A stretch of 64,000 nucleotides of DNA from Moniliophthora roreri (taxonomy: Eukaryota > Basidiomycota > Agaricomycetes > Agaricales > Marasmiaceae), in NCBI GenBank assembly GCA_001466705.2, contig LATX02000181.1:62001-126000 (forward strand), in the 5' to 3' direction. Made by a program: the position numbers and the translations under genes. Below are positions 21,684-33,710 of the stretch, piece after piece (the first letter of the stretch is position 1; every line of letters starts with the position of its first letter). The notes below the pieces were generated by a model, which was given only the letters and a program-made list of their open reading frames with translations, ran no database searches and was not told the DNA's origin.

Positions 21684-22852
21684 GTGTGATGAACATGAAG
21701 GAAAACGAAATGATATTTTTTGAAAAAATATATAGGTTACAAATAAATAGCTACGGTCGAGAAGATCAGTAATCCCGCCAGGAAATGTCAGTTGACAAAT
21801 AGACGTACCTGCTATTGACCTATCCTATTATATTCTCCACCATTGAATGAAAGGCTGTCCCATCCATCTCGGCGATTGTCCAGGTAAGGAAGGGGGCAAG
21901 ACACCTAGGCTGGACTCAGAACTTGACTAAGGCGACGATGGTTGGTAACGACGGTTGATGGCGGGAGAGGAACGTTGACGGCGGTTGATGGGACGGCGGT
22001 GACGGAAATGGCGCCGGACGGAAACTGCCGAGCTACCACTGAGGAGGGACTCGAAGAAAAAAGAGACTTACTGAAATTTCGAGAGGTGATAGTCGCGTGC
22101 GGCTGAAAAAATGAAAAAACCAACAGATCTGATGGATCAGATATGATATATGAAGGTGGGTACCTTATAACCCATACGTCTCAAACCCCATAACTTCCCT
22201 TTTCCCATAGAATTTCGGTCCAACGGACTCGGTTACCCATAATTCTCCAGTATTCCATAACCCATAGGGTTTGGGTCAGGACACGGCAGCCAAAACACAT
22301 AACTGGATGGGGATTTTCCACGTTGTTTGAGCCACGCTCGTCAGGAAAGATTGTTTTAGCGTTGATCTACCTTGGCATAAGCTTGTCCTTCAGCATGCTT
22401 TGTTGTAGCTACTATGTACCCTTCTTCCAGATTGTCGTCTGGATTGAGGTGCTTTTTTGATGGGAAATGCCCAAAAGGAATTCTCGGCCGAATCAAGGCT
22501 CGGCTAAGTGGTTTAGAACGCGAATCTGGGATTCTAAACGCTGCGGGAAGTCATCCAGTAACACTCCAGGTGACTTGGGCATGGGCGAGCAGCCCCATTC
22601 ATGCTATTATTCTGATCGTTGGACAGTGACAGCGCCAATGGAACACCAGGTGCCTTCGACATAGGCCCCCAACTTTTCAAGGTAAACAGACTTCTTGAAG
22701 TTCTTTCTCGTTCTTTCTCGGCTGGATGGTTCCAATGCCCATGATCACTGGCACCATTTTATTCCCCCATCTGGGTGTATTCTCGCTTTATCTATATAAT
22801 AGTTCAGATTAAGGCATCCACAGACTCCCACCAACTCCACCAACTCAAGTCC
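21684..22852. other. Intergenic with a CCCATA-rich stretch
   Basis: No gene is seen. Between 22171 and 22266 the word CCCATA occurs five times, mostly as AACCCATA. A TATATAA near 22,793 lies about 60 bp upstream of the next ATG and may be its TATA box. Confidence 0.45.
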
Positions 22853-25800
22853 ATGGCCGATCCCAAGTTATGGACCAAGTTCGACTCAACAGACATAGAA
22901 GATGCAGCAGAGACTGGTCGACTCCATTCGATGAGGCCACGTATGCCCCGGCAGCGGCACTGCAACTGTGTTCACGACGTACTGCCTCATACTCCTGGTG
23001 CTCGCCCGTCAAGAAATTTGGTAGTTTGCATTGATGGGACTGCGAATCAGTTCAGCGACAAGGTCTGCCGACGTTATTGCTTCACTTTGGTTTTGCCTGA
23101 TTCTCTTCCGTGCACAGAATACCAACGTGGTTGAACTCTACAGCAGGCTCGAGAAAAGCGAGCACTTGCAAGTTACATTCTATAACAGTGGGATTGGAAC
23201 ATATGCCAGCCCATCCTGGAAATCGTTAACCTACTACAAGCAGGTTATGTACCATAAAATTGACCTTGCCGTCGCTTGGTGAGTTGTTCGACCCATATAT
23301 TCTACATTTTCATCGACCATATCACTGAGGCACGTCCTTTAACTCTGTAGGAGATTCGAAAAGATCTTACTTAGTGCTTATCAATGGCTATGCGAGCAGT
23401 ATCAAACGGGTGACCGCATCTTTCTGTTCGGTAAGGCCAAAGACATCTTTAATACCTTTGGGCTGAGATATGGATAGGTTTCTCTCGTGGAGCTTATCAA
23501 GTTCGCGCACTCTCGGCAATGATCGAGAAGGTATCATACCGTGTGCTGTCTGGCGAGATGCGCTGATTAAATCGACATAGGTTGGATTGATTCATCGGGG
23601 TAACGAAGCCCAGATACCCTTGTAAGTGTAGCCACAACTTTGATAGCTCTATCATGAAACTTCCACAGTGCATACGACCTTTACCGGCAGACGGCGGAAC
23701 GCAGTGCCTACAAAAGCGACACGAAGGCAAAGACTGGACTCAACAACAAGAAGGGTTCCGAGAAGATCAAGTCCCAATTGCCACCGGAAGATACACCGAA
23801 GCACAAAGACCAGTCTCTCTCCAATGAGAAAAAGATATCAGAATCTGGCTCTCAAGCGAACAAATCGGAACATGCAGGCCCGAAAGCTGCAGCTGGCGAA
23901 TTGTCAAAACCAGAAAAGCAAAAACCTGACGATTATATTGATAATGCTGCACGCTTCAAACGCACTTTCTGTAGAACGGATGCTAAGGTGCATTTTGTCG
24001 GTGTATGGTGAGAACGCATTCTATCAGCTCCTGATAACCGTAAATCATTCTACACGCATTCACCTCTAGGGATACCGTTTCGTCTGTTGGTTTTGCAAAG
24101 AAGAAAGAGCTTCCTCTTACGGCGGAAGGCATGGAGCACGTTTGCCTTTTTCGTCATGCACTAGCTCTAGATGAGCGACGAGTCAAGTTCCTGCCTGAGT
24201 TCGTCAACGGTGGCGCTGGGCCGAAAGTCGACGATCAGAAAAAGTCGGCTTCTGAAATGCCCCACACCAAGGAAGTCTGGTTTTCAGGCACACATTCAGA
24301 TATGTGAGTCCGTTGGATTAGACTGTCGCTGCATTCTGATAGCGCTTTGTATCCAGTGGTGGGGGCAACATCGAGAATAAGGGGTTAAATAACAACGGCC
24401 CTGCTTTACGATGGATGATAACTGAAGCATCTAAAGCAGGGCTCTTGTTGACACCCTTCTCATGGAAATGGGACGAAGTCAGAACAGCAAAGGCTTTCAA
24501 TGAATCTCTTACCGGCTTCTGGCGTGTGCTTGAGATACTGCCTATCAAGCGCTCATTGTACGAAGTTCAGGGTGAAACCACACGTCGGTGAGTATGATAT
24601 TCGTTTTTCATCGGTGTTCAGCTTTACGAACGTGACACGCGTTTATTCCATCAGCCCCCATATGGGTGCTCGGCGTAAAATTCTCGAGGGCCAATTGGTT
24701 CACCGTTCAGTTTACGGGTCCGACCGTTTACACCTTGAATATCAGGACCACCTGAAACCATGGGACGGGAAGGATCCTTTGAGAATTGAACCAGACAAGT
24801 TGGATCAAGTTACCCACCACATCGAGCATGCAATAGACCTCCTCAGCAATATGGACATGAAGGCTTCCAGCCAACGTTACCATCTCCTATCACACCTGAA
24901 CCGTACCTCTTTTATGTTTGGAACTGGTGAGTACTACGTATTTTGTAGAGGAAATGAAACACCTTAAGCCATGATAGATGAGTCTATTCAAGCATACATC
25001 AATCTGTCGCATGCATTATTCTATCCAGTGAACTTGGATAATCCTGCCATTCAACAGAGGACTGTTGCAACGATGGAGGTACTCGAGAATTTGGCTTCCG
25101 ATCTTTTTCAAAAGCAACATTTTAGCAGACAACCACCAGTCATTCGTGATCTGCTACGCAGCGACGTTTCAAAGCAGAAAGACATAATGGAGCGCATTGA
25201 GAAATTTCTGGATGCATTTGGGACCGGTAAGTAACGTCAACAGGGTAGCCGACTCATAGGTTTACATTCATCCTTACAGCCGAAATATTCTCAATCCGCA
25301 GGAATGGACCTGTTTCCTCATTCGCGTTTTCTCCGGACAATAAACAAATTGCATGTGGGACAGCCTCTGGAGACATCTTCTTCCGAGACGCCATAACTGG
25401 CGCAGAACTACAAACGAACTGGGAACCGACGACCTACCGTCATGGCAACCGAGTATCTTGCTTAGCATTCTCTCATGACGGAAAGAAGATGGTCTCGGGG
25501 GACCATAACGGGCTGTTAAGACTATGGGATGCGGAGTCGGGAAATACATTGGGTTCACATCATCACCCGGCCTCGGCGAAGATCTTGTCGGTTGCTTTTG
25601 CCCGGGATGGTCGGATTGTTGCCACGTTGGGCTCGGAGATCATACCCATCTTCAGTTCTGACAACAACTTGGAATTACTCAACCTACTCAATGGTCACGG
25701 CCACGACGTTCTTTCTGCTGCGTTCTCCCCCGAAGTACCGAGTTCTGCTATATTCAGGACGAAGGATGGTTCCGGCGCTCCCTCTAGCCTCCCCGTGCCT

Positions 25801-27075
25801 GGGCCAAGCAGCACCCATGGGGCGGGCAATCAGCTTGCAACCGCCCCGATTCCGAGTGGTGACCCTGGCAAACAGAACCAGTCTGCGACCGCCCCAAGTC
25901 TGAGCGATGACCTTAGCGAGCAGAACCAGCCTGCTACCATCTCAGACCCTATCAGTGATACTGGCGCAGGAAACCAGCCCGGTAATGCGGCCAACATGGG
26001 CACAAGTGGCAACGTGTCTGGTTTGCCCGCATCTGGCGGGACTGATCACGGCATTAAAGATGGCTTATCAGACTTGAAGACATTGTCTCAAGACAGCATT
26101 ATCAGCACTATCGCTTCAAAAATTGTTAGCATGGTAGGGACCGCAAAGGATTCGTCTGAAAGTACTGGCAGTCAGACCATTGTGGATGAAGCTGATGCAA
26201 CAGCAACAGTAGCATCGCCAACTCATAAAGCCAGCCCAACTGCCGCCAGTAGCTCAGACGCCACCCTGACGACCCAGAAGGACGAGGACCCAGACCAGGG
26301 CGCTAAAGAGGCATCCGGTACCGACCACACATACGTACCTTTTTTCGTACCTGACATGCCCCAGGACGTTCCTGCGCCGACCGGGCTGTCACCGCAACTG
26401 CTACATCCTGAACCAGGCCGAGCAATACAGCCTATGGTAACGCAGCTCATCTCTGCTTCCCGTGACAAGACGTTTTGTGTTTGGGATGTGACTAGGGCGA
26501 TTACTAGGGGACCCCCAGATGAAATACCAGACCTCATATTGCCGTCCTTCCGATCAGAACGGCACTTCGATGAGATACGCTCTGTAGCGTTCTCGAATGA
26601 CGGCTTAAAGGCCTTTGTAGGCGTACGTGATGGTACAGCCTCCATGTGGAAGTCTAGCTCTAGTGATGGATCACCTGGGCCAAGTGGCTGTTCATGGCTG
26701 GCCTCTGCGAACAAGAATGCTCCCATCATGTGGCCTGGCGGGGAACGAGTTGCGGTAAATTCTCTCGCAGTCGCTCCACCCCCGCCCCCATCCTCTGAAC
26801 CCTCGACTTCGTCATTACCCCCAGTGACCGAGGTCAAGTTGGCCTGTGGCTTGGATGATGGGAGAGTTACGCTCTGGGACCTGTCATCAGGAATGCCCCA
26901 TTTTAAGGGCGAGCTACAGCACTCATCCAGTGTCGTGTCTGTGAGCTACTCTCCTGACGGAAAACGTATCGCAGCTTGTACCAAGGAGGGTATTATTGTA
27001 GTTTGGGATGCGCAGGGTCCAAGTGGAGAATGTATTCTCGAGCAGTTGACCCATAATGACCGTTGGTTCCCATAA
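22853..27075 (+). CDS. DUF2235 (Tle1-like) alpha/beta hydrolase fused to WD40 repeats
   Basis: Eleven exons (22853-23062, 23118-23278, 23351-23430, 23478-23530, 23581-23621, 23669-24007, 24070-24303, 24357-24587, 24655-24926, 24978-25226, 25280-27075) give 1,221 residues in frame. Residues about 55-420 form a DUF2235 hydrolase: NLVVCIDGTANQF, the nucleophile elbow GFSRGAYQVRAL (Ser about 152), FVGVWDTVSSVG (Asp about 296) and the His block GTHSDIGGGN (about 368-377). The His block is assembled across an intron. A helical linker follows. WD40 repeats start at about residue 623 (SSFAFSPDNKQIACGTASGD, RVSCLAFSHDGKKMVSGDHN), are interrupted by an S/T/P-rich insert (about 780-1005), and resume with LISASRDKTFCVWDV and VVSVSYSPDGKRIAA. 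Bacterial Tle1 relatives are phospholipases; the role here is unknown, possibly sensing plus hydrolysis. Confidence 0.9.
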
Positions 27076-27674
27076 GTGTACAGTTAAATAGATTTTCATG
27101 TTGCAGAACAGAGCGTTGATCGTTTTTTCGACATGATGGTCACAGTAAAGAGCGTAAAATGACACAGGCCCCTTTACTCAACACGCTTACACTTTACTCT
27201 GCGACGATTCCCAATGTAAAACCTTACAGCAAGTCATCCACTGTCACGCGTTCACGACTCACCCCTGTCTCATCGTCCGCGGCTGTCGTCGCCTAACTGT
27301 ACCGGGATCCACCTCAGAAATACCCTCAACACCGTAAATCTACTAACCATAACAGGAAATTCCAGTATTCATGCCTGATTCATGGCCGTCAATCTCCAAT
27401 AACTGACCCACTCTCGCTTTGTAATCTAACCTGAACAATGCTCACTGGTACAACTGGGCTCGTTGGGGAGTTTCGGGCGGCTGCCGCAGATCACCGAAAA
27501 CTCTGAAGGAATGGAGGTGAATAGTTTCGGTACGTGCCTCAAACGCGCCGCGACGCGCAAAATAAATTTTGCAGCATGGGCAGGTCCCCAATTGAAAAGC
27601 GGCTGTCGCAGGGTCTGACGGTCGAGTATAAAAGCTCCAGGATCCTGTTCAGCAGTCTTCACCCTCACAACATC
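27076..27674. promoter_or_regulatory. Intergenic region and promoter of the small secreted protein
   Basis: A clear TATAAAA lies at 27627-27633, 42-48 bp upstream of the ATG at 27675. No other gene was found between the WD40 gene stop and this promoter. Confidence 0.55.
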
Positions 27675-28536
27675 ATGTTCGCCAAGCAACTCCCCGCTTT
27701 CCTCATCGTTCTCTTTTGTGGCCTCTCCGCCATCGCTGCCCCGAAAGATACTTCGAAATGCTCTTCTGTTTCAAAGACACATATTGGCGAGAAGAAGCAA
27801 GTATTGTTGGAAACCAAGAACTGTGGTGGCGAGGTCAACTCTGTCGCGGATTCAAAGATCGCGAAGGACGGAAATTCCAACCCGACGAATGTTTGTGGTG
27901 CCAAGTGTGAATACCTCATTTCCTTCTGCTCGTCAAACTACTGATCTGATATCTACAGGCCATACCGTATGTTACAGTAAGGACCCGCCATACTACACAC
28001 CCGGCGACTGTCAAGTCCTTTACGATACAATTTGGTACGAATCCCAGAGAAACGGTTAGTATACTTTTCCCATTTGCGGTAGGTCCAGGCTTAACCCTGA
28101 CTATTTGCAGTTAAGGGTCATGAATTTGTTATCCTAAAGGTGAGCCCTTACGTCGTTCACTTTGCAGGCGTGTTTCTCATTTACCTCAATATTTCAGGGC
28201 CAAACAATGACCATGTCCTATTCCACCTGTGAAATCTCTTTTGTCAATGAAGGGACGGACCTCGACCTGGTGTACTGTCGCGACGACTGGGTAGGTTAAC
28301 GTTTTCTCATTGGCACCAATCACCACCGCTAAGGCTTGCGGTATGCGTAGGGTGCCGTTATCAGGTACATTGCTACTAGCGGCACCTGCCCATTCGGAGG
28401 AGTGTGTGTTAGCGAAGATAAAAACGGCCCGCAATGGTCTATCAAGTAAGTCTCCCAAGTGAGAATTATCCCAATCTCTTTCCACTAATGATGAATGCAC
28501 AGCGCTGTTGGCACCACACCCATTCAGGGTAACTGA
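27675..28536 (+). CDS. Small secreted cysteine-containing protein
   Basis: Six exons (27675-27897, 27959-28054, 28111-28139, 28198-28290, 28351-28445, 28503-28536) give 189 residues with all phases consistent. The N-terminus MFAKQLPAFLIVLFCGLSA is a typical signal peptide, cleaved near AIAAP. The mature protein has about nine cysteines (KCSS, NCGG, VCGHTVCYS, DCQ, TCE, YCRDDW, TCPFGGVCVS), which suggests disulphide bonds in the extracellular space. No known domain is recognised. Exon 3 is only 29 nt. The TATA box at 27627 fits a highly expressed secreted gene. It could be an effector-like or cell-wall protein; the sequence alone does not decide. Confidence 0.75.
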
Positions 28537-29332
28537 ACGGGGGGACTTTGTAGTTCATAGAGGTGTGAAGCGTTCGTTGGGCTCATGTTTGGAGGCTTTT
28601 AGTCTCACAGCTATCCTCCTTCAAATCTTCACCCACTCGTAAACATTATGGACTGCACTTAGACTGCACTTAATATACCTTGGTTTGATCTCTCTGCGTG
28701 TCCTTGCGTTTCCATACTGCGCCTCTAATGTGGTGACAACCTTTATTCTGTTCATATCAGCGCAGAATGATGTCGCTACCTCCCAAGGCAGAGCACACAT
28801 GAACTGCGATGAATCCGCTCGGCGCCCCAACCGGGTCCTTATTTGAGCTCTAGTTTGGTCACTACGCCCTCTTCCAATCCCTCGCATCGCTCAACTTGAG
28901 TCCTAGGCTACCACATATCGCCATGCATTTGATTGACTGCAACACTCTTCTACTGCGTTTGTCAGATGTCAGAGACATCGGGCGAGGACGTCGTGAGAAT
29001 GATAATCGTCAATGTTCCCATTCAGGAAGACTCAAAAGGAGGATATCGACGCCTTGAGAAGGATCTTCGCGGCCAGAGTCCAGGTACGGAGGGTTCCGGG
29101 AGTCGACACTACATTTCGGGTTAGTTTATGACACAGACAACACTATTTGCAGTAAGCTGGTAGATGCACTAATCCCTTTATACGCGGCGCTCGCCTCTCA
29201 ATCCCCTCTACGATACGACGCTAGACTACGCGTTGAATGGAGTGGTAAGTTCAGTGGCCATGATTCATCAAGCAGAGAGTATAAGATACCGTGACGTACC
29301 ATAGGCCCCACATCCGTGCAGATCGCCTGACG
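28537..29332. other. Intergenic, no supported gene
   Basis: Only short ORFs without splice support or motifs occur here. I see nothing that can be annotated. Confidence 0.4.
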
Positions 29333-30096
29333 GCTCAGGTTTCATTTTTCATCTTCTTTTCCAGTTCAGCCTGCTTCCTCCTCAATATCTCGAAAACGTT
29401 TCCTTCTGATAGTAATCGATATCGATCAGCATAGAAGGTCCTTTTAAATTCCTCGATAGCAATGTCTCCCTTCATAGTTGACGGTGTTGCAATCTGGGCC
29501 AAATCATCATCCAGGTTCTTGTTAAACTGGCAATTTATCGTCAACAACCATAACTTCTCCTAATTGACCGCGCGAAGTTTGAATGCCTTTCCTCGACGAA
29601 CCGAAGCACGATTCCAGGGAAAGAGAGTTGCAACCTGCTCGGCCGCAACACCGCACATTTCACGACCACAGTGAAAGAATGCAGCAGCCCACCATAGAGA
29701 CATGTGCGGTGTAAGGCTATAGGGGTTGAGCAAATTGGGTGAGAGCAGCTGCCACAAGTTATGCATTGGACGATGTTGAACAATTTGAATGTCGGAGCGG
29801 GGAGGGGTACTTATGAGCTCAAAACGGCGATCCCACTTGAAGGGTGGGCATAAAAGCAATGCATGCCTAGTCGTACTCGTCAGATTTCTAGTACAAGTCT
29901 AAGAGTTAGCAAGTTGAAAAAGTGAATATAAGCTTTCTACGTCAAGTCCGTCAACTAACCCTTCTGCCCTAACCGCTCCGATACCCTTGCTCTGACCACC
30001 CCGATACCATTCGCCTTGATGACCGTGCCCGCCCCAACACCAGAGCTCAACACCCCATGTCCTTGCAAATTGTCAAGTTGTCCGTCACGCATCACG
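29333..30096 (-). other. Possible gene or gene relic, unrecognised
   Basis: Minus-strand segments have protein-like composition. One runs from about 30,092 (MRDGQLDNLQGHGVLSSGVG). One runs from about 29,895 to 29,560 and contains MHNLWQLLSPNLLNPYSLTP and MSLWWAAAFFHCGREM. A last one (29,547-29,335) is charged and helical, ending in KQAELEKKMKNET. A stop after LRAVN separates the last two, and the phase across the candidate intron near 29,905-29,955 does not fit cleanly. This may be a real gene with an intron I could not place, or a broken one. No family is recognised. Confidence 0.3.
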
Positions 30097-30639
30097 GTTC
30101 GTCCCCAGCGCTTTTCTCATTTCCGTCAGATTTCCGTCTGCTCTGATACACAGCGATAGGCTCGACATCGTTCAATTCATGTTACAGGACATGATCCCAG
30201 CCGCACAATCACAGAGACTCGACGTCGTCTCTGGAGAAGATTAGGAAATGCGAGATACACATGATGATCCCACGGTATTTCGTTCAAGCTCAAGCCTGCA
30301 GCGGTACATAGCTTAGGCTACCATCACGCTTGCTCGTCTCAGGCCACCTGTCCTGCGCATACTTCTTTCCCTATATCTCTGTAATCCATACGCGCAGACC
30401 ATCTGGGGCACATAATTCCCCGTTGCCGGCCCTCTTCCGGCCAGGGCGAAGCGCTGATCACGTTCAACTGTCAAACTAAACCAGCATCAACAATCTACAT
30501 TGACATCTCTCTCTGGGTCGTTATCCAATCTATCATGGATCGAGTCCCTTATAGGCCTTTTGCTCCGGAACCCCATCTTTCCTTCCCAAAGCCAGCTTTA
30601 CTGCCGTCACCATTTCCCTCGCGTTGACTGCCTCGCATT
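30097..30639. promoter_or_regulatory. Upstream region of the WW/Q-rich gene
   Basis: No gene is supported here. It presumably contains the promoter of the plus-strand gene that starts at 30640. Confidence 0.35.
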
Positions 30640-33424
30640 ATGACTTGGAGTTCCACGAGGCCACTTCCTGTGGGATTGAAGGAACAATACGATGCTCAGT
30701 AAGCATATTCGACAATTCTCGATGGCACCATGCTTATGATCAACCTATTGAACTTGCAGAAAAGGGACTTGGTGAGCAGATTAAAGTTCTTTCATGTTAA
30801 CTTGGGCACAAACTTACTGTATCGAATACAGGTTATACGTTCAAACGAACGTGCTGCCGATGAAGACAACCTACACCCATCCATGTGACGGCGAACGCAT
30901 TTCTCCATCGCCTCCAGCAGAAAACAGTTCTCGTGATGACATTTCAACTCATGCCACCCAAAATATGGACGGCTTGACATTTGCCCAACGGCTATACGCG
31001 AGTGCTTTACCTGTACATCGGCAGCCAAAGCAAATCCACTCACAGAACGACAACGTCTCAGAGACAGGGCCACCGGCGAATACCAGGCGCTCTAGTAGAA
31101 GTTCGGTTTCCCAACCTGCCATCCAGACGAACACCCCGAACCCAGCAGCATATGACTCTACGGAGTCCAGCGTAAGTTCACCTCGCTCGCAGAGGGAATG
31201 GCGTTCCTCGGGATCTTCCGAGTCGATCCAGTCATTCTATGCCAGCGGTATTGCAAGTCAAGCACAGCCGCACAGGACTCAGTTACCGGGCTCCAGATTC
31301 AATAGTGGGGTGCCTGACAGGGTTCATTCTAGTCATATAGTCCCCCAACGGACACAGTCTTACAACACGACGAAGCCCACGTCTCCTGAACCTCACCGTG
31401 CATCGACTTATTCAGCCGGTGCGGCAGCAGCGTTCACGAAACCTTACGAGTTTACTCCTCCAAAGGAAGTGCCGAACCGTGTCCTGGTTGCTAGACCACC
31501 TCCAGTTTCATCACAGGAGTATGGGAATGTCAGCTCGCCTTCGAACATTACATCCTCTCCGAGCTATGGTATTTCCAGCCCACAATCCCCATCACTCCCG
31601 CCCAAACATTCCCCAATTCAACACATATCGGTCCAGCCGCAAACGAACGTTGGGGCTACTTTACCCTCACAGTCTACCCCAGTTCAACAACAGTATCACC
31701 CTCAGCCAGGCGTTATGCAGACGGCGTCTCCCCCGACCTCCACGAATACCTACACTTCACCTTCTCTGAACACAACGAGTGCGTCATCCGTGAGACCACC
31801 ATCACTCACTTTGCCGACATTTCAGCGACCGAGCTCTCTGTTCCCATCTGCAGGCGCTTCAGCTCTTCGGTTCGTTGGTGGTGCTGTTCTCGGTGGTGTG
31901 TTGGGCTTTGCACCAGGTATTCTCTCTGGGCTCGCCGGGTCCATCTTACCCAGTGACATGCTCAGCACTCTCACAGCCAGTCTCGCAAATTTTAATGCGA
32001 GTGATGTGGGCCTTGACCCAGAACAGCTCCAATCCGCATTCCAGGGCTTGCCAGGGACAGATTACCAAAGTATTTATAACGCCATCTTGCAACAGCAGCA
32101 GGTGGCGCCGAATTCTAAAGTTGACTATCAGTTGCTCATAAATGCTCTCAAAAGGATCCAGGCGGCATCGTCAGCCGGAATAGGTACATCACCGATGTTC
32201 GGTTCGACGCCTGCCAATAACTTCGGTTCCCATGGGAATGCGAACGCTTACCAGGCAATTGCAAATGCTCAGAGCCAGCAGGTGCAAGGAGTCATGAATG
32301 CTATCCAACAGCAGTCGGCGCTCAATACTCAGCTCGTACAGCAGCAGATCCAGCAGATCCAGAATGCATCTCTGGCTCAAGCCAATGCACAGACGCAGAA
32401 TCTGCTGCAGGGGATGCAACAACAGCAGCAGCAACAGCATGCACAACCAGTGGCGAATCATCCGGTATCCCCAGGATCCTCTCACATTCGTCCGCCCCAA
32501 TCCACGTCGCAGTCGCTCCATTCTCAATCCCCGTCTACGTCTCCGCAATACTATGCTCAGTCTCCGCCCACGTCTCCACACTACCATACTCAGTCTCCGC
32601 CCACGTCTCCACCTCACAATGCTCAGCAATTCCCTCCACCAAATTCTCCCAACCAGAATGTCCATGTTCAAAATGGGGTCAATATACAACTCCACCAGTC
32701 ACAGCGCCCGACGGCTTTTGGACAGCACCAGACTCACCAGTTCCCCCAATCAACGCCGAATCACCATGTCCAGGTTCACGGACCGAACGCTCAGCTGCAG
32801 CAGCCACCATATCAGACGACACAGCAATATCAACAACCACTGAGGCCTCCTCTCCAGCAGCAACAACCACCGAGACCTCCTCTACAACAGTTGCAACAAC
32901 CACCGAGACCTCCTCTCCAACAGCAGCAACAAACATCGAGCCTTCAGCAGCCGCAGCAACAACAGTCGTATGATCAGGGTAGCTTCTATCAGCAGAATGC
33001 GCAACACCAGCAACAGTCGTATGACCAGAGTAGCTTCCAGCCGCCGAGCGCGGAACAGCAGCCACAACCTTACGGCGATACTGCGCAAGACTACTCGTAC
33101 CAATACGCTAGTACACCTAGCGCTTATCAGGATGCACCGTATCAAACACCTGAATACCAAATACCTTCCGTGTCTGAGGATGCAGCTCCCACAGGGGACG
33201 AAGCACCACCTCCGTTCACGGACACCATCAACGCACTAGGACAAGCCTTGACTGGCATAATGTCCTTGGGAGGCAGCAATGATGAAACGTCAGCTGCAGG
33301 CGATGTACCCCAGTACACACTGTCAGATGAAGGCGGTGGGGTAGACAGCTTTGCAAACGGAATCTTGACTGCTGGTTTTGATTTGAACGTCTCGATGAAT
33401 GTATCTACTGAAGTATCTACTTGA
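30640..33424 (+). CDS. Q-rich prion-like protein with a degenerate N-terminal WW domain
   Basis: Exons are 30640-30698, a 12-nt microexon 30760-30771, and 30832-33424; phases agree and give about 887 residues. The three exons together build LPVGLKEQYDAQKGTWLYVQ followed by TTYTHP, which matches the WW fold (LPxGW...YY...W..P), but both signature tryptophans are replaced (Leu and Tyr). The rest is low complexity: a Ser/Pro-rich half, a Gly-rich hydrophobic segment (about residues 355-395, GGAVLGGVLGFAPGILSGLA), then Gln-rich tracts with tandem PPRPPLQQ units (32,838-32,935) and SPPTSP repeats. Such sequence is typical of aggregation-prone or scaffold proteins. Many antisense ORFs here are shadows of the repetitive codons. 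Function unknown. Confidence 0.8.
30760..30771 (+). other. 12-nt microexon
   Basis: AAAAGGGACTTG is flanked by TTGCAG and GTGAGC. Including it joins the two outer exons in frame and completes the WW-like fold; skipping it removes four residues while keeping the frame. Confidence 0.7.
32838..32935 (+). repeat. Coding tandem repeat PPRPPLQQ
   Basis: Three near-identical units of about 30-36 bp (CCACCGAGACCTCCTCT...CAG) encode proline- and glutamine-rich repeats inside the Q-rich protein. Confidence 0.7.
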
Positions 33425-33710
33425 TCTTTGACTGGGTTAAAAATTCCATAGTGCAGACTGTATTCTACGATTGGGAGTGTACTGTTTTAATTTATTGACC
33501 GTAGAGATTCATGCTTTCTATTTAGGTCGTGCGGTACTTCAACTGATTGTGTTCGAGGCCAAACAAACATCGGATAACCGTTTCATCTTTGACCGTGCTA
33601 ATTCGGGTCTGCTGATCGCTTCCCACATTTCACATGAATCGATGCGTGTTGGAACGTGCAGTAAAAGCTTGCTGTCTTCCATGTTGTAACTCGAGAACAG
33701 CTCTTTCCTC
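33425..33710. other. Intergenic between Q-rich gene and P450
   Basis: No gene is seen. The stretch holds the 3' end of the upstream gene and the promoter of the P450. Confidence 0.5.

Noticed and set aside
22171..22266. Interstitial telomere-like repeat
   Set aside because: The words are CCCATA, not CCCTAA, and they are not in tandem.
26223..26837. 204-codon minus-strand ORF inside the WD40 gene
   Set aside because: It lies opposite the low-complexity insert and WD repeats of a well-supported plus-strand exon and has no recognisable motif.
27534..27674. Upstream in-frame extension of the small secreted protein
   Set aside because: The open frame continues upstream, but the TATA box at 27627 and the signal peptide starting at 27675 fix the start.
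32189..32695. Long minus-strand ORFs opposite the Q-rich gene
   Set aside because: They are antisense shadows of CAG/CAA and CCN repeats; composition is artefactual (Arg/Leu-rich) and no splice or start context supports them.
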